Shown in pieces: positions 47,915 through 57,236 of a DNA stretch of 64,000 bases. The position numbers and the translations under genes were made by a program. The stretch comes from CBDCDJ01 sp965215355 (GTDB taxonomy: Bacteria > Deinococcota > Deinococci > Deinococcales > Trueperaceae). The stretch spans positions 2,046,001 to 2,110,000 of the forward strand of contig CBDCDJ010000007.1 in the NCBI GenBank assembly GCA_965215355.1, read 5' to 3'. The notes under the pieces were generated by a model that searched no databases, had not been told where the DNA came from, and worked only from the letters and a program-made list of their open reading frames with translations. Position 1 is the first letter of the stretch. Every line of letters starts with the position of its first letter.

Positions 47915-50164
47915 TTAGCTCTGAAACGTTAAGGTCAGCGCGCCCGCCGTGGCACCGACGCGGACCCTACCACCCTGCGCCAACTGCCCGAACAACAGTT
48001 CGTCCGCCATCGGCCGCTTGACCTCGTCCTGAACGACCCGCGCCAAGGGCCGCGCGCCGTAGAGCGGGTCGTAGCCCTTTTCGGCGAGCAGCGTTTTAGC
48101 CGCGTCGGTCACCGTGAGGACGACCTTGCGGTCGGCGAGCTGGAGTTTCAACTCGTCCAAAAACTTGTCGACGATTGAAAGCATCGTCTCGGGCTCCAAG
48201 GGCGCGAAACCCACCACCGCGTCGAGACGGTTGCGAAACTCGGGGCTGAACATCCGCTCTATCGCCGCGGTGCTCTCCCCTATGCGGGTGCCGCCCGAAA
48301 AGCCGATGGCGTTCTGGCTCGCCTCGGCCGCGCCCGCGTTGGTGGTCATGATGAGAATCACGCTGCGAAAGTCGATTTGCTTGCCGTTGTGGTCGGTGAG
48401 CTTGCCGTAGTCCATGACTTGCAACAAGATGTTGAACAGGTCGGGGTGAGCTTTCTCGATTTCGTCGAGGAGGAGAACCGCGTGCGGGTTTTGCGACACC
48501 GCGTCGGTGAGAAGTCCGCCCTGGTCGAAGCCGACGTAACCCGGCGGCGCGCCGATGAGCCTCGAGACGGTGTGTTTTTCCATGTACTCGCTCATGTCGA
48601 AACGCAAAAAAGGCACGCCGAGCTGCTGGGCGAGCTGTTTGGACAACTCAGTTTTGCCGACCCCGGTCGGCCCCGAAAAAAGAAAGCTGCCGATGGGTTT
48701 GTTCGGGTCGCGCAGGCCGCTTCTGGCGAGTTTGATGGCGCTCGAGACCTCTTTAACCGCCCCCATTTGCCCGAACACCGCCGCGCCCAGGTCGCTTTCG
48801 ATACTTTTTAAACGCCCGCGGTCGTCCGAGGAGACGGTTTTGGGCGGGATGCGGGCCATTCTAGCAATCGTCGCCTCGATGTCGCCCGTTTCCAAACGGC
48901 TTTTGCGATTCTCTTCGGGCAGCAGCGCTTGCGCGGCCCCGGCCTCGTCGAGCACGTCGATGGCCGAGTCGGGCAGGCGGCGGTCGGAGAGGTGCTTGGC
49001 GGCGAGTTCGACCGCGCTCGCCAAGGAGTCGTCGGCGTAGGACAGCTTGTGGTGGTCCTCGAAACGGGAACGGAGGCCTTCTAAAATCTTCACCGCGTCC
49101 GCGCGGCTGGGCTCGAGCACGTCCACCCGTTGAAACCTGCGGTAGAGCGCGCGGTCTTTTTCGATGATTTTGTACTCCTGAAAGGTCGTCGCGCCGATGC
49201 AGCGCAAACCCTTGGCGAGCGCGGGTTTGAGCATGTTCGAGGCGTCCATCGAGCCGCCCGACACCGCGCCCGCGCCGACGACCGTGTGGATTTCGTCGAT
49301 GAACAGAATCGCGCCGGGTTGAGACTCCAACTCCTTCATCACCGCCTTGAGGCGCTCTTCGAAGTCGCCGCGGTAGCGCGTCCCGGCGAGGAGCGCGCCC
49401 ATGTCGAGCGCGTAGAGGTGGCCGCCGCGGAGTGCTTCGGGCACCTCGCCATCAACCATGCGCTGCGCCAGCCCTTCGACGATGGCCGTCTTGCCGACGC
49501 CGGGGTCGCCGACGAGGAGCGGGTTGTTTTTGTTGCGCCGCGACAACACCTGCAGGGTGCGGGTCAGTTCAGCCTCACGGCCGATCAAAGGGTCGAGCTT
49601 GCCCGCCTCGGCGCTCGCGGTCAGGTCCAGGCAGTAGGCTTCCAGCGGGTTGGCGTCCACGCTCACCGCGTCCCCGGCGGGGCCGTTGGGCGAGGCGGGT
49701 TCTTTTTGGGACGAGTTCGCGGGCGTGTTCACCGGCAGGCTCCCGGCCAGCGCGCTGGTCACGCCCAGTTTCGTCAGGCCGAGGCGTTCCAGGAGCAAAC
49801 ACGCCGCCGACATCGGCTCGTCGAACAAGGCGGCCAGCACGTTGCCGCCGTGCGCCTGGGCGCGGCCCGCCGCCTGCATCTGGTACTCGGCCCGCTTGAC
49901 GACGCGCTCGAACGCCAGGGTCGCGGTCATTTCGGCCATGTAGAGCGCGTCGGCCTCGGTCGGCAGCGTTTCGACTTCGTTCAACAGAGTCTCGAGTTCG
50001 TCCTCGAGCAGACTCATCTTCACATGGGCCCGCAGGATGGGCCCGGCGTCCGGGTCGGCCATGAGGGCGTAAAGGAGGTGCTCCAAGCCCACGTAAGCGT
50101 GTTCGCGCGCGCGCGCCAAGTCGACTGCGGCGAGCAGGGTTTGGCGTAGGGTCGGTGAAATCAT
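47915..50164 (-). CDS. clpA: ATP-dependent Clp protease ATP-binding subunit ClpA
   Basis: AAA+ unfoldase that feeds ClpP. 749 residues: N-domain (about 1-145, the ClpS docking site), D1 with GDPGVGKT and LFIDEIHTVVGAG, D2 with GPTGVGKT and LLLDEIEKAHPD, sensor region TTNAGAAEA, arginine-finger segment SPEFRNRLDAVVGF. The ClpP-binding loop corresponding to E. coli IGL is IGFSGG. The presence of D2 GYVGFDQGGLLTDAV distinguishes ClpA from ClpB/ClpC (no middle coiled-coil). Two clpS genes lie directly upstream on the same strand, probably one operon. No clpP is in the window. Confidence 0.95.
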   Translation of the reverse strand: MISPTLRQTLLAAVDLARAREHAYVGLEHLLYALMADPDAGPILRAHVKMSLLEDELETLLNEVETLPTEADALYMAEMTATLAFERVVKRAEYQMQAAGRAQAHGGNVLAALFDEPMSAACLLLERLGLTKLGVTSALAGSLPVNTPANSSQKEPASPNGPAGDAVSVDANPLEAYCLDLTASAEAGKLDPLIGREAELTRTLQVLSRRNKNNPLLVGDPGVGKTAIVEGLAQRMVDGEVPEALRGGHLYALDMGALLAGTRYRGDFEERLKAVMKELESQPGAILFIDEIHTVVGAGAVSGGSMDASNMLKPALAKGLRCIGATTFQEYKIIEKDRALYRRFQRVDVLEPSRADAVKILEGLRSRFEDHHKLSYADDSLASAVELAAKHLSDRRLPDSAIDVLDEAGAAQALLPEENRKSRLETGDIEATIARMARIPPKTVSSDDRGRLKSIESDLGAAVFGQMGAVKEVSSAIKLARSGLRDPNKPIGSFLFSGPTGVGKTELSKQLAQQLGVPFLRFDMSEYMEKHTVSRLIGAPPGYVGFDQGGLLTDAVSQNPHAVLLLDEIEKAHPDLFNILLQVMDYGKLTDHNGKQIDFRSVILIMTTNAGAAEASQNAIGFSGGTRIGESTAAIERMFSPEFRNRLDAVVGFAPLEPETMLSIVDKFLDELKLQLADRKVVLTVTDAAKTLLAEKGYDPLYGARPLARVVQDEVKRPMADELLFGQLAQGGRVRVGATAGALTLTFQS

Positions 50165-50252
50165 AGGGTTTTAGCCTTTCAGGTTCAGCTTTTCAAAAAC
50201 CGAGGGGCGAAAGAGGTGTCCGGTCTCCCCCGTTCGAGCTTGAAGGCTCGGG

Positions 50253-50549
50253 TCACTCCTCCGGCTCGAGCGCACACTGTAAAGGATAGCCCGCCTCGGC
50301 AGCCACTTTTTCGACTTGCGCGACTTTGGTTTCGGCCACCTCGAACACGTACACGCCCGCGACGCAGACGCCGTTTCGGTGGGCCGCGAGCATCACGCGG
50401 TTCGCCTCGTCCTCGGTTTTGTGAAAGTAACGCATGAGCACGTATACGACGAAATCCATCGGCGTGTAGTCGTCGTTTAGAAGCAGCACCTTGTAGCGAG
50501 GCGGCGTTTTGGTTTTGTTTTGCGTGCGGGTGAGGGTTTCGGTGGCCAT
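50253..50549 (-). CDS. clpS: N-degron adaptor ClpS
   Basis: A 98-residue adaptor that delivers N-end-rule substrates to ClpA. The N-degron pocket is canonical: LLLNDDYTPMDFVVYVLMRY with gatekeeper Met31, and RVMLAAHRNG with Met53 and His57. VFEVAETKVAQVEKVAAEAG is the ClpA-facing helix region. The flexible N-terminal extension is short and Thr-rich. It lies between clpA (89 bases downstream) and the second clpS. Confidence 0.95.
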   Translation of the reverse strand: MATETLTRTQNKTKTPPRYKVLLLNDDYTPMDFVVYVLMRYFHKTEDEANRVMLAAHRNGVCVAGVYVFEVAETKVAQVEKVAAEAGYPLQCALEPEE

Positions 50550-50619
50550 AAGCTAGGAAAAAAGAGAAAGGGGAAAGTAAGTCAAAAGCTCGTATTCCTC
50601 TGCTCCCTGGCTCCTCCGC

Positions 50620-50928
50620 CTATTCCGGTTCGACCGTGGCGCGGAACGGGTGACCCTCTTGCCGCGCGGCGCGCACCACCTGTTGCGCTTTGGTCTCGGC
50701 GATTTCGAAGGTATATACGCCTGCTAAAACGACGCCTCTTTGGTGAACCTCCAGGGTCAGGCGGTCCGCCTCGGCCTCGCTCTTGCTGAAAAACCTTGTC
50801 AGCACGTAAACGACGAAGTCCCAGGTGGTGTAGTCGTCGTTCAGGAGCAGCACCTTGTACTGGGGCGGCGTTTTGGTTTGCGGCTGCGTCCGCGTCTTGG
50901 TGAGGGTATCTCCGGCAGTCTTGCTCAC
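50620..50928 (-). CDS. ClpS paralogue with altered N-degron pocket
   Basis: A 102-residue ClpS-fold protein, paralogous to the next gene. The pocket reads NDDYTTWDFVVYVLTRFF: the Pro-Met pair after Thr becomes Thr-Trp (gatekeeper Trp36), and the position of E. coli Met62 is Thr58 (DRLTLEVHQRG), while His62 stays. FEIAETKAQQVVRAARQEG keeps the ClpA-binding surface. It probably competes for ClpA with a different or narrower set of N-terminal residues. The GTG at 50928 is set by TATAGT 6 nt upstream; a frame to 51006 continues through that promoter. Confidence 0.88.
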   Translation of the reverse strand: MSKTAGDTLTKTRTQPQTKTPPQYKVLLLNDDYTTWDFVVYVLTRFFSKSEAEADRLTLEVHQRGVVLAGVYTFEIAETKAQQVVRAARQEGHPFRATVEPE

Positions 50929-50934
50929 GGTTTT

Positions 50935-50940
50935 ACTATA
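50935..50940 (-). promoter_or_regulatory. -10 hexamer of the leaderless second clpS
   Basis: TATAGT on the minus strand, 6 nt before the GTG at 50928. It may drive both clpS genes and clpA. Confidence 0.6.
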
Positions 50941-51144
50941 GCAAGGCCCGCCGAAAAAGGTCTGTCGGCCGTGAGGGGAAAGCCGGGGTGAGGGCCGAGC
51001 CCGCAAAGGCTAAAGTTTGCAGTTCAGCCTCGAGTTCCGCCTTTTTGGCTTCTGCCGGTTCGGAGGTTCGTCAACCCGCGCGCCGCTTTTGCTAAGTCGC
51101 AGGTTTCACGCGGGCAGCGCCGGAAGTGTGCGAGGCTGGACGCC

Positions 51145-53763
51145 GTGCGTCGTCTTGTTCTCAGCTTACTCGTCCTGAGTGGTCTTGCGTCGGCCACTGA
51201 AGAAGTCGTCACGCCCCACTCACGCGTGCTGTACGACGGCGCGGACCAAGCCGTCTACGCTCAAACGGTCGCCGCCGCAGCCGAACGCGCGCTCGAAGTT
51301 CTCGCCCCTTTGTTCGGCCCGCCGCAGCGGCCCGTCACCATCAACCTGCGCAGCGACACCGACGTGTTCAACGCCTTCGCCAACCCCGTGCCGCGTCCCC
51401 AGTTGGGCGTGCGCACGCTGTTCCCGGTGGGCGGCGAGGTCGGATTTCGCGCGGCCGACCCACTCTACCTGCTGCTCCTGCACGAACTCACGCACCTGGG
51501 CCATCTCACCTACACCGAGCTGCCGGAAGGGGCGAATGAGGGGCCGAAGTTCGGGCTGGTCGGGGAAGGTTTGGCAAGGGTGCCGCCCACCTGGTTTTTG
51601 GAGGGCATCGCCGTGTGGGTCGAGTCCGAGTATACCAACGGCGGGCGGCTGATGGATGCCAGAACGAAAGGCGTGCTCGAGACCCTGGTTCTCTCCGACG
51701 CCTGGCCGAGCCTGACCGACGCCGGACTCGGTGCTTACGACGCGTGGCCGGGCGGCCTGACGCGCTATCTGCTGGGCGCGGGCTTTGTAGACTTTTTAAT
51801 CGAAGAACACTCGTTCGACGCCGTCCTCGCCACCCTGCGGGCTTACAACGCGGGCGGGTTTTTGGGGACGTTTTCCGCGGCGTGGCACAAGGCCATCGGT
51901 ACGTCTTTGGCCGACGAGTGGGAAGCGTGGCGGCAAGGGGTCGAGGCGTCTGCGCAGGCTCGAGCACAAACTTTGGACGATGACCAAGCCCTCACCGACA
52001 CGGGTTGGTACACGGGCTCGCCAGCCCGCAGCCCGGACGGCAGCCGCCTCGCCTGGGTAACCTGGCCGCCCGGCATCGCTGTGGCTGAAGTGGACGAAGA
52101 CGGTAACCTCTCGAACCCTCGAACTCTCCTGCGCGACCGTCGCCCCGAAACCCTGCGGTGGCTGGGCGACCACACGCTTCTTTACAACCGCACGGTTCGA
52201 AAACCGGGCGCGCAGTTGCTCGAGCTGTTCACCTTCGACTTAGAGAGACGGCAAGAAACGCAACTCACCACGGACGTGCGGGCGCACTTTCCGGCACCTG
52301 ACGCGGCGGGCTGCATCCTTTACGTTCGTGACGATGGGACGGGCTCGGGCCTCATGTCCTGGTGCGACTCCACAACGACGCCGCGCTGGACGGCCCCGCC
52401 GGGCACACACGTCACCGGCCTCGCGGTAAGTTCCGGCGGACGAATCGCGCTCGGTTTGTGGCGCAGCGGTTTTGCCGACATCGCCTTGCTGGACGGCGAC
52501 AAAATCACTTTTCTGACCCAGGACGCGGCGCAGGACGTGGACCCGGTTTGGCAAGGCGAGGATGCGCTGCTGTTCAGTTCCGACCGTAACGAGGCCGGTG
52601 TCTTCGAGATTTACCGGCTCGAGCTTGCTACTTCTCACCTGTCGCAACAAACGCACACGCTCGGCGGCGCGCTCGAGCCGATTGCTTTGGACAAACACGT
52701 GGTCTACACCCGCTTGGGTACAAAAGGTTACGACCTCGCGCTCACCGACCTGGACCCGTCGGCCCCGACGCTCGAGCTGACGAAAGAAACGCCACCGGAA
52801 GTAGCTACATCCCAGCAAACCTACCCAGTACGCCCTTACTCGCCCTGGCCCAGCCTCGTGCCCTACGGCTGGCTGCCGCTGGCGCTTTCGCCCGCGCTCG
52901 ACGTGTCGGCCTTGTCGGTCGCGGCGACCGTGCTGGGGCAGGACGATTCGGGCGAGCACGGTTACACGTTTACGGTCGGCTACGCGGGCGCGCTGGACGG
53001 GCCGCTCGGCGGCTTCCACGCCGACCTCAGTTACAGCTACCGCGCCAACAACGTGCTGAACGGGCTGTTGCCGCCGCACCCGCTCGGTTTCGGGGTGCGG
53101 CTCGGGACGTGGCCGCACGCGCCGCACCTGTTGCCGACGACCGAGATTGCCACGGGGCTCGAGGCCAGTACTGACCTGACCCTGCCGCTCGACCGCTGGA
53201 CCTTGCGGGGGCGCGTGACGGGCGGGCCGCTCTACCTGCGCTCTTACGGCGCTTGGCAAGCGGACGCCGGGTTGAGTGTCGTCCTCACTGACCAGCGCGC
53301 TGACGACTGGGGCTACCGCACGCGCGGCCTCGGGTTCGGCGTAACAAGCGTGCTGAGCGCCACGCCGACGGGGCCGTCGTTCGGGGTTTGGGGGGACAGC
53401 AGCGCTTACCAGCCTCTGAATTTCCTCGGCGTCGCGGGAACCGGCGAACTCGCCTTGCGGGCCGGTTACCGGCAGACGCCACCGGTTCCGCTCTTTTTGC
53501 AACCCTGGGCGGGCGTCACCATAGCCGGTTATCGCGTTACTTTGCCCCTCGAGCTTCGCTACGGCGACGGGCTGTACGCCGTTGAACGCTTGACCCTGGA
53601 GCCTCGAGTGCGGGGTTGGTTCGACGGCACCTTCGGGCTCGGCGGCGACCTGAGCGTCAACGCCGACCTGCTCTTAAACTACGCCGCCCCGGTGAGTTTC
53701 GGCGTGACGGTGGGCTACGCGCAGGGTTTCTGGTACCGGCTCGGCGCGCGGGTGGGGTTGTAG
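51145..53763 (+). CDS. Exported gluzincin-like protease, TolB-type propeller and beta-barrel
   Basis: An 872-residue protein with a signal peptide (about 1-17, ASA). Residues 20-280 look like an MA-clan metallopeptidase: HELTH (113-117) with a third ligand Glu153 in WFLEGIAVWVE. Residues about 290-545 are TolB/WD40-type propeller blades (RSPDGSRLAWVTW, DPVWQGEDALLFSSDRNEAG). Residues about 570-872 are amphipathic strands alternating aromatic and polar residues and ending in GFWYRLGARVGL, as in outer-membrane beta-barrels. This suggests a protease tethered to the outer membrane. GTG start with no strong ribosome-binding site. Confidence 0.75.
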   Translation: MRRLVLSLLVLSGLASATEEVVTPHSRVLYDGADQAVYAQTVAAAAERALEVLAPLFGPPQRPVTINLRSDTDVFNAFANPVPRPQLGVRTLFPVGGEVGFRAADPLYLLLLHELTHLGHLTYTELPEGANEGPKFGLVGEGLARVPPTWFLEGIAVWVESEYTNGGRLMDARTKGVLETLVLSDAWPSLTDAGLGAYDAWPGGLTRYLLGAGFVDFLIEEHSFDAVLATLRAYNAGGFLGTFSAAWHKAIGTSLADEWEAWRQGVEASAQARAQTLDDDQALTDTGWYTGSPARSPDGSRLAWVTWPPGIAVAEVDEDGNLSNPRTLLRDRRPETLRWLGDHTLLYNRTVRKPGAQLLELFTFDLERRQETQLTTDVRAHFPAPDAAGCILYVRDDGTGSGLMSWCDSTTTPRWTAPPGTHVTGLAVSSGGRIALGLWRSGFADIALLDGDKITFLTQDAAQDVDPVWQGEDALLFSSDRNEAGVFEIYRLELATSHLSQQTHTLGGALEPIALDKHVVYTRLGTKGYDLALTDLDPSAPTLELTKETPPEVATSQQTYPVRPYSPWPSLVPYGWLPLALSPALDVSALSVAATVLGQDDSGEHGYTFTVGYAGALDGPLGGFHADLSYSYRANNVLNGLLPPHPLGFGVRLGTWPHAPHLLPTTEIATGLEASTDLTLPLDRWTLRGRVTGGPLYLRSYGAWQADAGLSVVLTDQRADDWGYRTRGLGFGVTSVLSATPTGPSFGVWGDSSAYQPLNFLGVAGTGELALRAGYRQTPPVPLFLQPWAGVTIAGYRVTLPLELRYGDGLYAVERLTLEPRVRGWFDGTFGLGGDLSVNADLLLNYAAPVSFGVTVGYAQGFWYRLGARVGL

Positions 53764-53853
53764 GGAGAAAGCTGGACAGTTTCAGCTCAAACTTTCTCCC
53801 GTTCCCTTTTTCCTTGTCAAAAGCTTGACTGTCGCCTCACCCGTCCGCCTTGG

Positions 53854-53859
53854 TAGACT
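53854..53859 (+). promoter_or_regulatory. -10 hexamer of the leaderless ABC importer operon
   Basis: TAGACT, 7 nt before the GTG at 53867. A TTGACT at 53825 is too far upstream to be its standard -35. Confidence 0.55.
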
Positions 53860-53866
53860 GCCCTGA

Positions 53867-54970
53867 GTGAGTCGACGACCAGGTCACAACGCAGTGTCCC
53901 TCGGTTTGCGGGGCGTCAGCAAAAAATATGGCGACGCGGTGGCGGTCGAAAGTCTCGACTTGAACGTCGAGGCGGGTCGTCTGCTCACGCTGCTCGGGCC
54001 TTCGGGCTGTGGCAAGACGACGACGCTCAAACTCATCGCGGGACTGCTCTCGCCGGATGCGGGCAGCATACACTTCGGCAACAAAGACGTGACCGGGCTA
54101 CCCCCCGAGCGGCGCAACATAGGCATGGTGTTTCAGCGTTACGCGCTCTTTCCACACATGAACGTCGCGCAAAACGTGTCGTTCGGGCTGCGGATGCGCG
54201 CTTTGGACAAGGCTGAAACCCAGCGGCGTGTAGCCGAAACCCTCGAGACCGTCGAGCTGACCGGCTTCGAGCGCCGTTTTCCGGGTTCGCTCTCGGGTGG
54301 GCAGCAGCAGCGCGTCGCCATCGCCCGCACCGTCGTCACCCGGCCCGAGGTGTTGCTCTTGGACGAGCCGCTGTCCAACCTGGACGCCTCGCTCCGCGAA
54401 GGGTTGCGTGGCTTTATCCGCGGCTTGCAGCAGCGGCTCGGCATCACCACTGTGTTCGTCACCCACGACCAGCACGAGGCGCTCGAGCTGAGTGACACCG
54501 TCGGCGTGATGCTCGCGGGCCGACTCGAGCAACTCGCTACACCGCAAGAGGTTTACGAACGCCCCCGCAACGAGGCGGTGGCGCGCTTTATGGGCGTCGG
54601 GAACCTCTTGAAAGTCAGAAAACTGCGTGAGGGCGGCGGGCTCGTCGAAACGGAATTGGGTTGGCTGCGCACCGCCCAGACCGATTTTGCGGGCGAAACG
54701 GGCTGGCTCACGATTCGGCCCGCGGGGGTAGAGGTAGCGCTGCCCGACTTGGAGCTCGGTCCCAACAGCTTCGGCGGCGTGGTGCGCGCGGCAAAGTATC
54801 GCGGCGACAGCGTGCTGTACGAGGTTGCCGTGGGTGAGACTATCTTGAGCGCGTCGGTAAGCAGCGAAAAACGGTTCGCCCCCGGCGACTACGTCACGCT
54901 GACGCTGCCCGCTCAAAACTTGTGGCTCGTCAAAAATGAAAAAACTGTTGAGAAAACTCGCGCGTCATAA
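53867..54970 (+). CDS. ABC importer ATP-binding protein (PotA/FbpC type)
   Basis: A 367-residue ATPase. Walker A GPSGCGKTTTLKLIAG, Q-loop MVFQRYALFPHM, signature LSGGQQQRVAIA, Walker B VLLLDEPLSNLD and switch VTHDQHEALEL are all intact. The C-terminal 120 residues are a TOBE/OB-type regulatory domain (WLTIRPAGVEVALP, RGDSVLYEVAVGE, VTLTLPAQNLWLV). The first gene of a four-gene operon with a binding protein and two permeases, 15 bases from the next. It resembles spermidine/iron/YnjD-type systems; the substrate cannot be read. Confidence 0.93.
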   Translation: MSRRPGHNAVSLGLRGVSKKYGDAVAVESLDLNVEAGRLLTLLGPSGCGKTTTLKLIAGLLSPDAGSIHFGNKDVTGLPPERRNIGMVFQRYALFPHMNVAQNVSFGLRMRALDKAETQRRVAETLETVELTGFERRFPGSLSGGQQQRVAIARTVVTRPEVLLLDEPLSNLDASLREGLRGFIRGLQQRLGITTVFVTHDQHEALELSDTVGVMLAGRLEQLATPQEVYERPRNEAVARFMGVGNLLKVRKLREGGGLVETELGWLRTAQTDFAGETGWLTIRPAGVEVALPDLELGPNSFGGVVRAAKYRGDSVLYEVAVGETILSASVSSEKRFAPGDYVTLTLPAQNLWLVKNEKTVEKTRAS

Positions 54971-54985
54971 ATCACGGAGGAAACT

Positions 54986-56350
54986 ATGAAAAGGGCAATC
55001 GTTTTACTCGTTCTTTTACTCGTCGCAACCCTCGCCGGCGCACAGGACGCCGTTACTCAAGATGCTGCCGCGTTTCAAAAAGCGTTTCTGGCGGGCGAAC
55101 TGAGCTGGGACGAAGTCGTGGCGAAGGCGCAACAAGAGGGTGAGGTCGCCTGGTTCCACTGGGGCGGCAGCGACGAACTCAACGCCTGGATTGACAGCGT
55201 GGTCAAGCCCGAGTTGGCCGCGCTCGGCGTCACGCTGAACACCTCGCGCGTGCCCGACACCCGCGACGCTGTAGACCAGGTCGTCGCCGACAGCGCCGTC
55301 GGGCGCGGGCCGGGTGAGGGCACGGTCGACGCGATTTGGATCAACGGCGAGAACTTCTACACCCTCGCCTCGCAGGACTTGCTGTTCGGCGCGTTCGCCG
55401 ACCGGTTGCCCAACGCCGAGTATTTTTTCTTCGACGCCTCCGACCCGCGCTCGGCCATCAACTTAGCCGACAACGGCTACCCGACGGGGCTGCAAGAAGT
55501 CCCCTGGGCACAGTTTCAGTACACCTGTTTGATTGACACCGCGCGGCTGAGCGCGGCGGACGCGCCGAAGGATTATCTGGAACTTGCGGCCTACCTGCAA
55601 GCCCACCCCGGCCGCTTCACCTACGTGCGCCCACCCAACTACATCGGCAACGCCTTCGTGCAGAGCGTGCTCTACGCTTTCAACCCGGAAGGCACAGGTT
55701 ACGCGCCGTTTCAGCAAGACTTGGCGGACATAGATGTCGAGGCCTTCGCTCGCATTATCACGCCGGGGTTCGAGTACTTGCGCGGGCTCGAGCCCTTTCT
55801 CCTCGGCGGGGGCGGCGCGGAAGGCGTGCGCGGCTCCCCCATCTACCCCGAGACCGAAGCCGCCAACGAAACCTTTTTCAACAACGGCGAGGTCGACATG
55901 CAGTGCCAGTTCGGCGCGTTCAGCGCGGCGGTCGGCGTGGACAACGGGTCTTACGCCGACACCGTCCAGAACATCATCTTTCCTGCCAGCGGCATGATTA
56001 CCAACAAGAGCTTTATCACCATCCCCGCGAGCGCGCCGCACCCTGCCGCGGCTCTGGTGCTGGCGAACCTGCTCTCGAGCCCCGCAAACCAGATTTCGAA
56101 ACTGGCGGCGCTCGGCTACGCGCCGGGCGTGGACGTGCCGCTGTTGCCACCCGAACTGCAACAAGAGGTCGCCGATGCCGCACCTGACCTGCGCGGCGTG
56201 ACCTTCGAAGAACTCGCCACCGCCGAAGTCCCCGAGGCGAACGCCAGCATCGTCGATGTGCTGCAAAGCGTGTGGATAGACTACGTCGAGCGCCAGTCGG
56301 ACAAGTCCGTCGAAACGCTCCTCGCCGAAGCCGTCGCCGCCCGCCGCTAG
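54986..56350 (+). CDS. ABC importer solute-binding protein (YnjB-like)
   Basis: A 454-residue periplasmic binding protein with a signal peptide ending LAGAQ. GEVAWFHWGGSDELNAWIDS, VDAIWINGENFYTLASQDLL and FNNGEVDMQCQFGAFSAAVG are the blocks seen in YnjB-type proteins, related to thiamine/iron/spermidine binders. The ligand is unknown. A perfect ACGGAGGAAACT ribosome-binding site suggests it is made in excess over the ATPase, as is usual. It is followed 10 bases later by the first permease. Confidence 0.9.
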   Translation: MKRAIVLLVLLLVATLAGAQDAVTQDAAAFQKAFLAGELSWDEVVAKAQQEGEVAWFHWGGSDELNAWIDSVVKPELAALGVTLNTSRVPDTRDAVDQVVADSAVGRGPGEGTVDAIWINGENFYTLASQDLLFGAFADRLPNAEYFFFDASDPRSAINLADNGYPTGLQEVPWAQFQYTCLIDTARLSAADAPKDYLELAAYLQAHPGRFTYVRPPNYIGNAFVQSVLYAFNPEGTGYAPFQQDLADIDVEAFARIITPGFEYLRGLEPFLLGGGGAEGVRGSPIYPETEAANETFFNNGEVDMQCQFGAFSAAVGVDNGSYADTVQNIIFPASGMITNKSFITIPASAPHPAAALVLANLLSSPANQISKLAALGYAPGVDVPLLPPELQQEVADAAPDLRGVTFEELATAEVPEANASIVDVLQSVWIDYVERQSDKSVETLLAEAVAARR

Positions 56351-56360
56351 CCGCGCCACC

Positions 56361-57236
56361 ATGCGCCCCGGTCGCACCGTCACCACCCTCCTCATGCTCG
56401 CGCCCGTGGTGACGGTACTGGGCGCGCTCTATGTCGGCGCGTTCGTGACGGCGCTGTTGCAGAGTTTCGGCTGGGCACCGTGGTACGGCGTGCGCGAGTT
56501 CACGCTTCAGCACTACCGCACCTTGTTCGAGACGCCGGGCTTTTGGCGCTCGCTGGGCTACACCTTCTACTACGCGCTCGTGCCGACCGTCGTCGGTACT
56601 GTGTTGAGCGTCTACCTGGCCCACCTGCTGCACCGCCGCTTTTTAGGGCGCACCTGGGTCGGTTTTTTCTACAAACTCCCGCTGATGGTCCCTTACCTCG
56701 TCGGCGTCGCGCTGACCGTGCTGCTGTGGTCGAACGGCGGGCTGGTAGCGCGCGCCTTACACGCGCTCGGACTTGTCGAAACGACGCGTGACTTCCCGCG
56801 GCTCCTCAACTCCCACACCGGCATCGGAATTATGCTCGTTTACCTGTGGAAACAGGTGCCGTTCGCCACCCTCGTCATCTATTCGACGCTGGTAGGGTTG
56901 GACGCCGACTTGGAGGCCGCGGCCCGCACTTTGGGCGCGAACGCGCGCCGGGTGTTTTGGCATGTCACCCTGCCGCGGCTTACGCCCGGCATCGTCGCGG
57001 CGAGCCTCATCGTTTTCGCCTTCAACTTCGGCTCGTTCGAGGTGCCATTCATTTTGGGCGGCGGTTTTCCCAACACGCTGCCGGTCGAGGCGTGGCGCGC
57101 CTTCAGCGACGCCGACCCCTTGCGGCGCTTGCAGGCGATGGCGCTTGTGATGGTCATCACGCTGCTCTCGAGCCTCCTCCTCGTCGTCTACCTCGTCCTC
57201 TACCGCCGCTTCGAACGCGGGCGGGGGCGGGTGTGA
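56361..57236 (+). CDS. ABC importer permease 1
   Basis: A 291-residue inner-membrane permease with about six helices. The cytoplasmic EAA loop DLEAAARTLGANARRVFWHV, then TLPRLTPGIVAASL, contacts the ATPase. VPYLVGVALTVLLWSNGG lies in the core. It pairs with the next permease; its TGA overlaps the next GTG (GTGA). Confidence 0.92.
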   Translation: MRPGRTVTTLLMLAPVVTVLGALYVGAFVTALLQSFGWAPWYGVREFTLQHYRTLFETPGFWRSLGYTFYYALVPTVVGTVLSVYLAHLLHRRFLGRTWVGFFYKLPLMVPYLVGVALTVLLWSNGGLVARALHALGLVETTRDFPRLLNSHTGIGIMLVYLWKQVPFATLVIYSTLVGLDADLEAAARTLGANARRVFWHVTLPRLTPGIVAASLIVFAFNFGSFEVPFILGGGFPNTLPVEAWRAFSDADPLRRLQAMALVMVITLLSSLLLVVYLVLYRRFERGRGRV

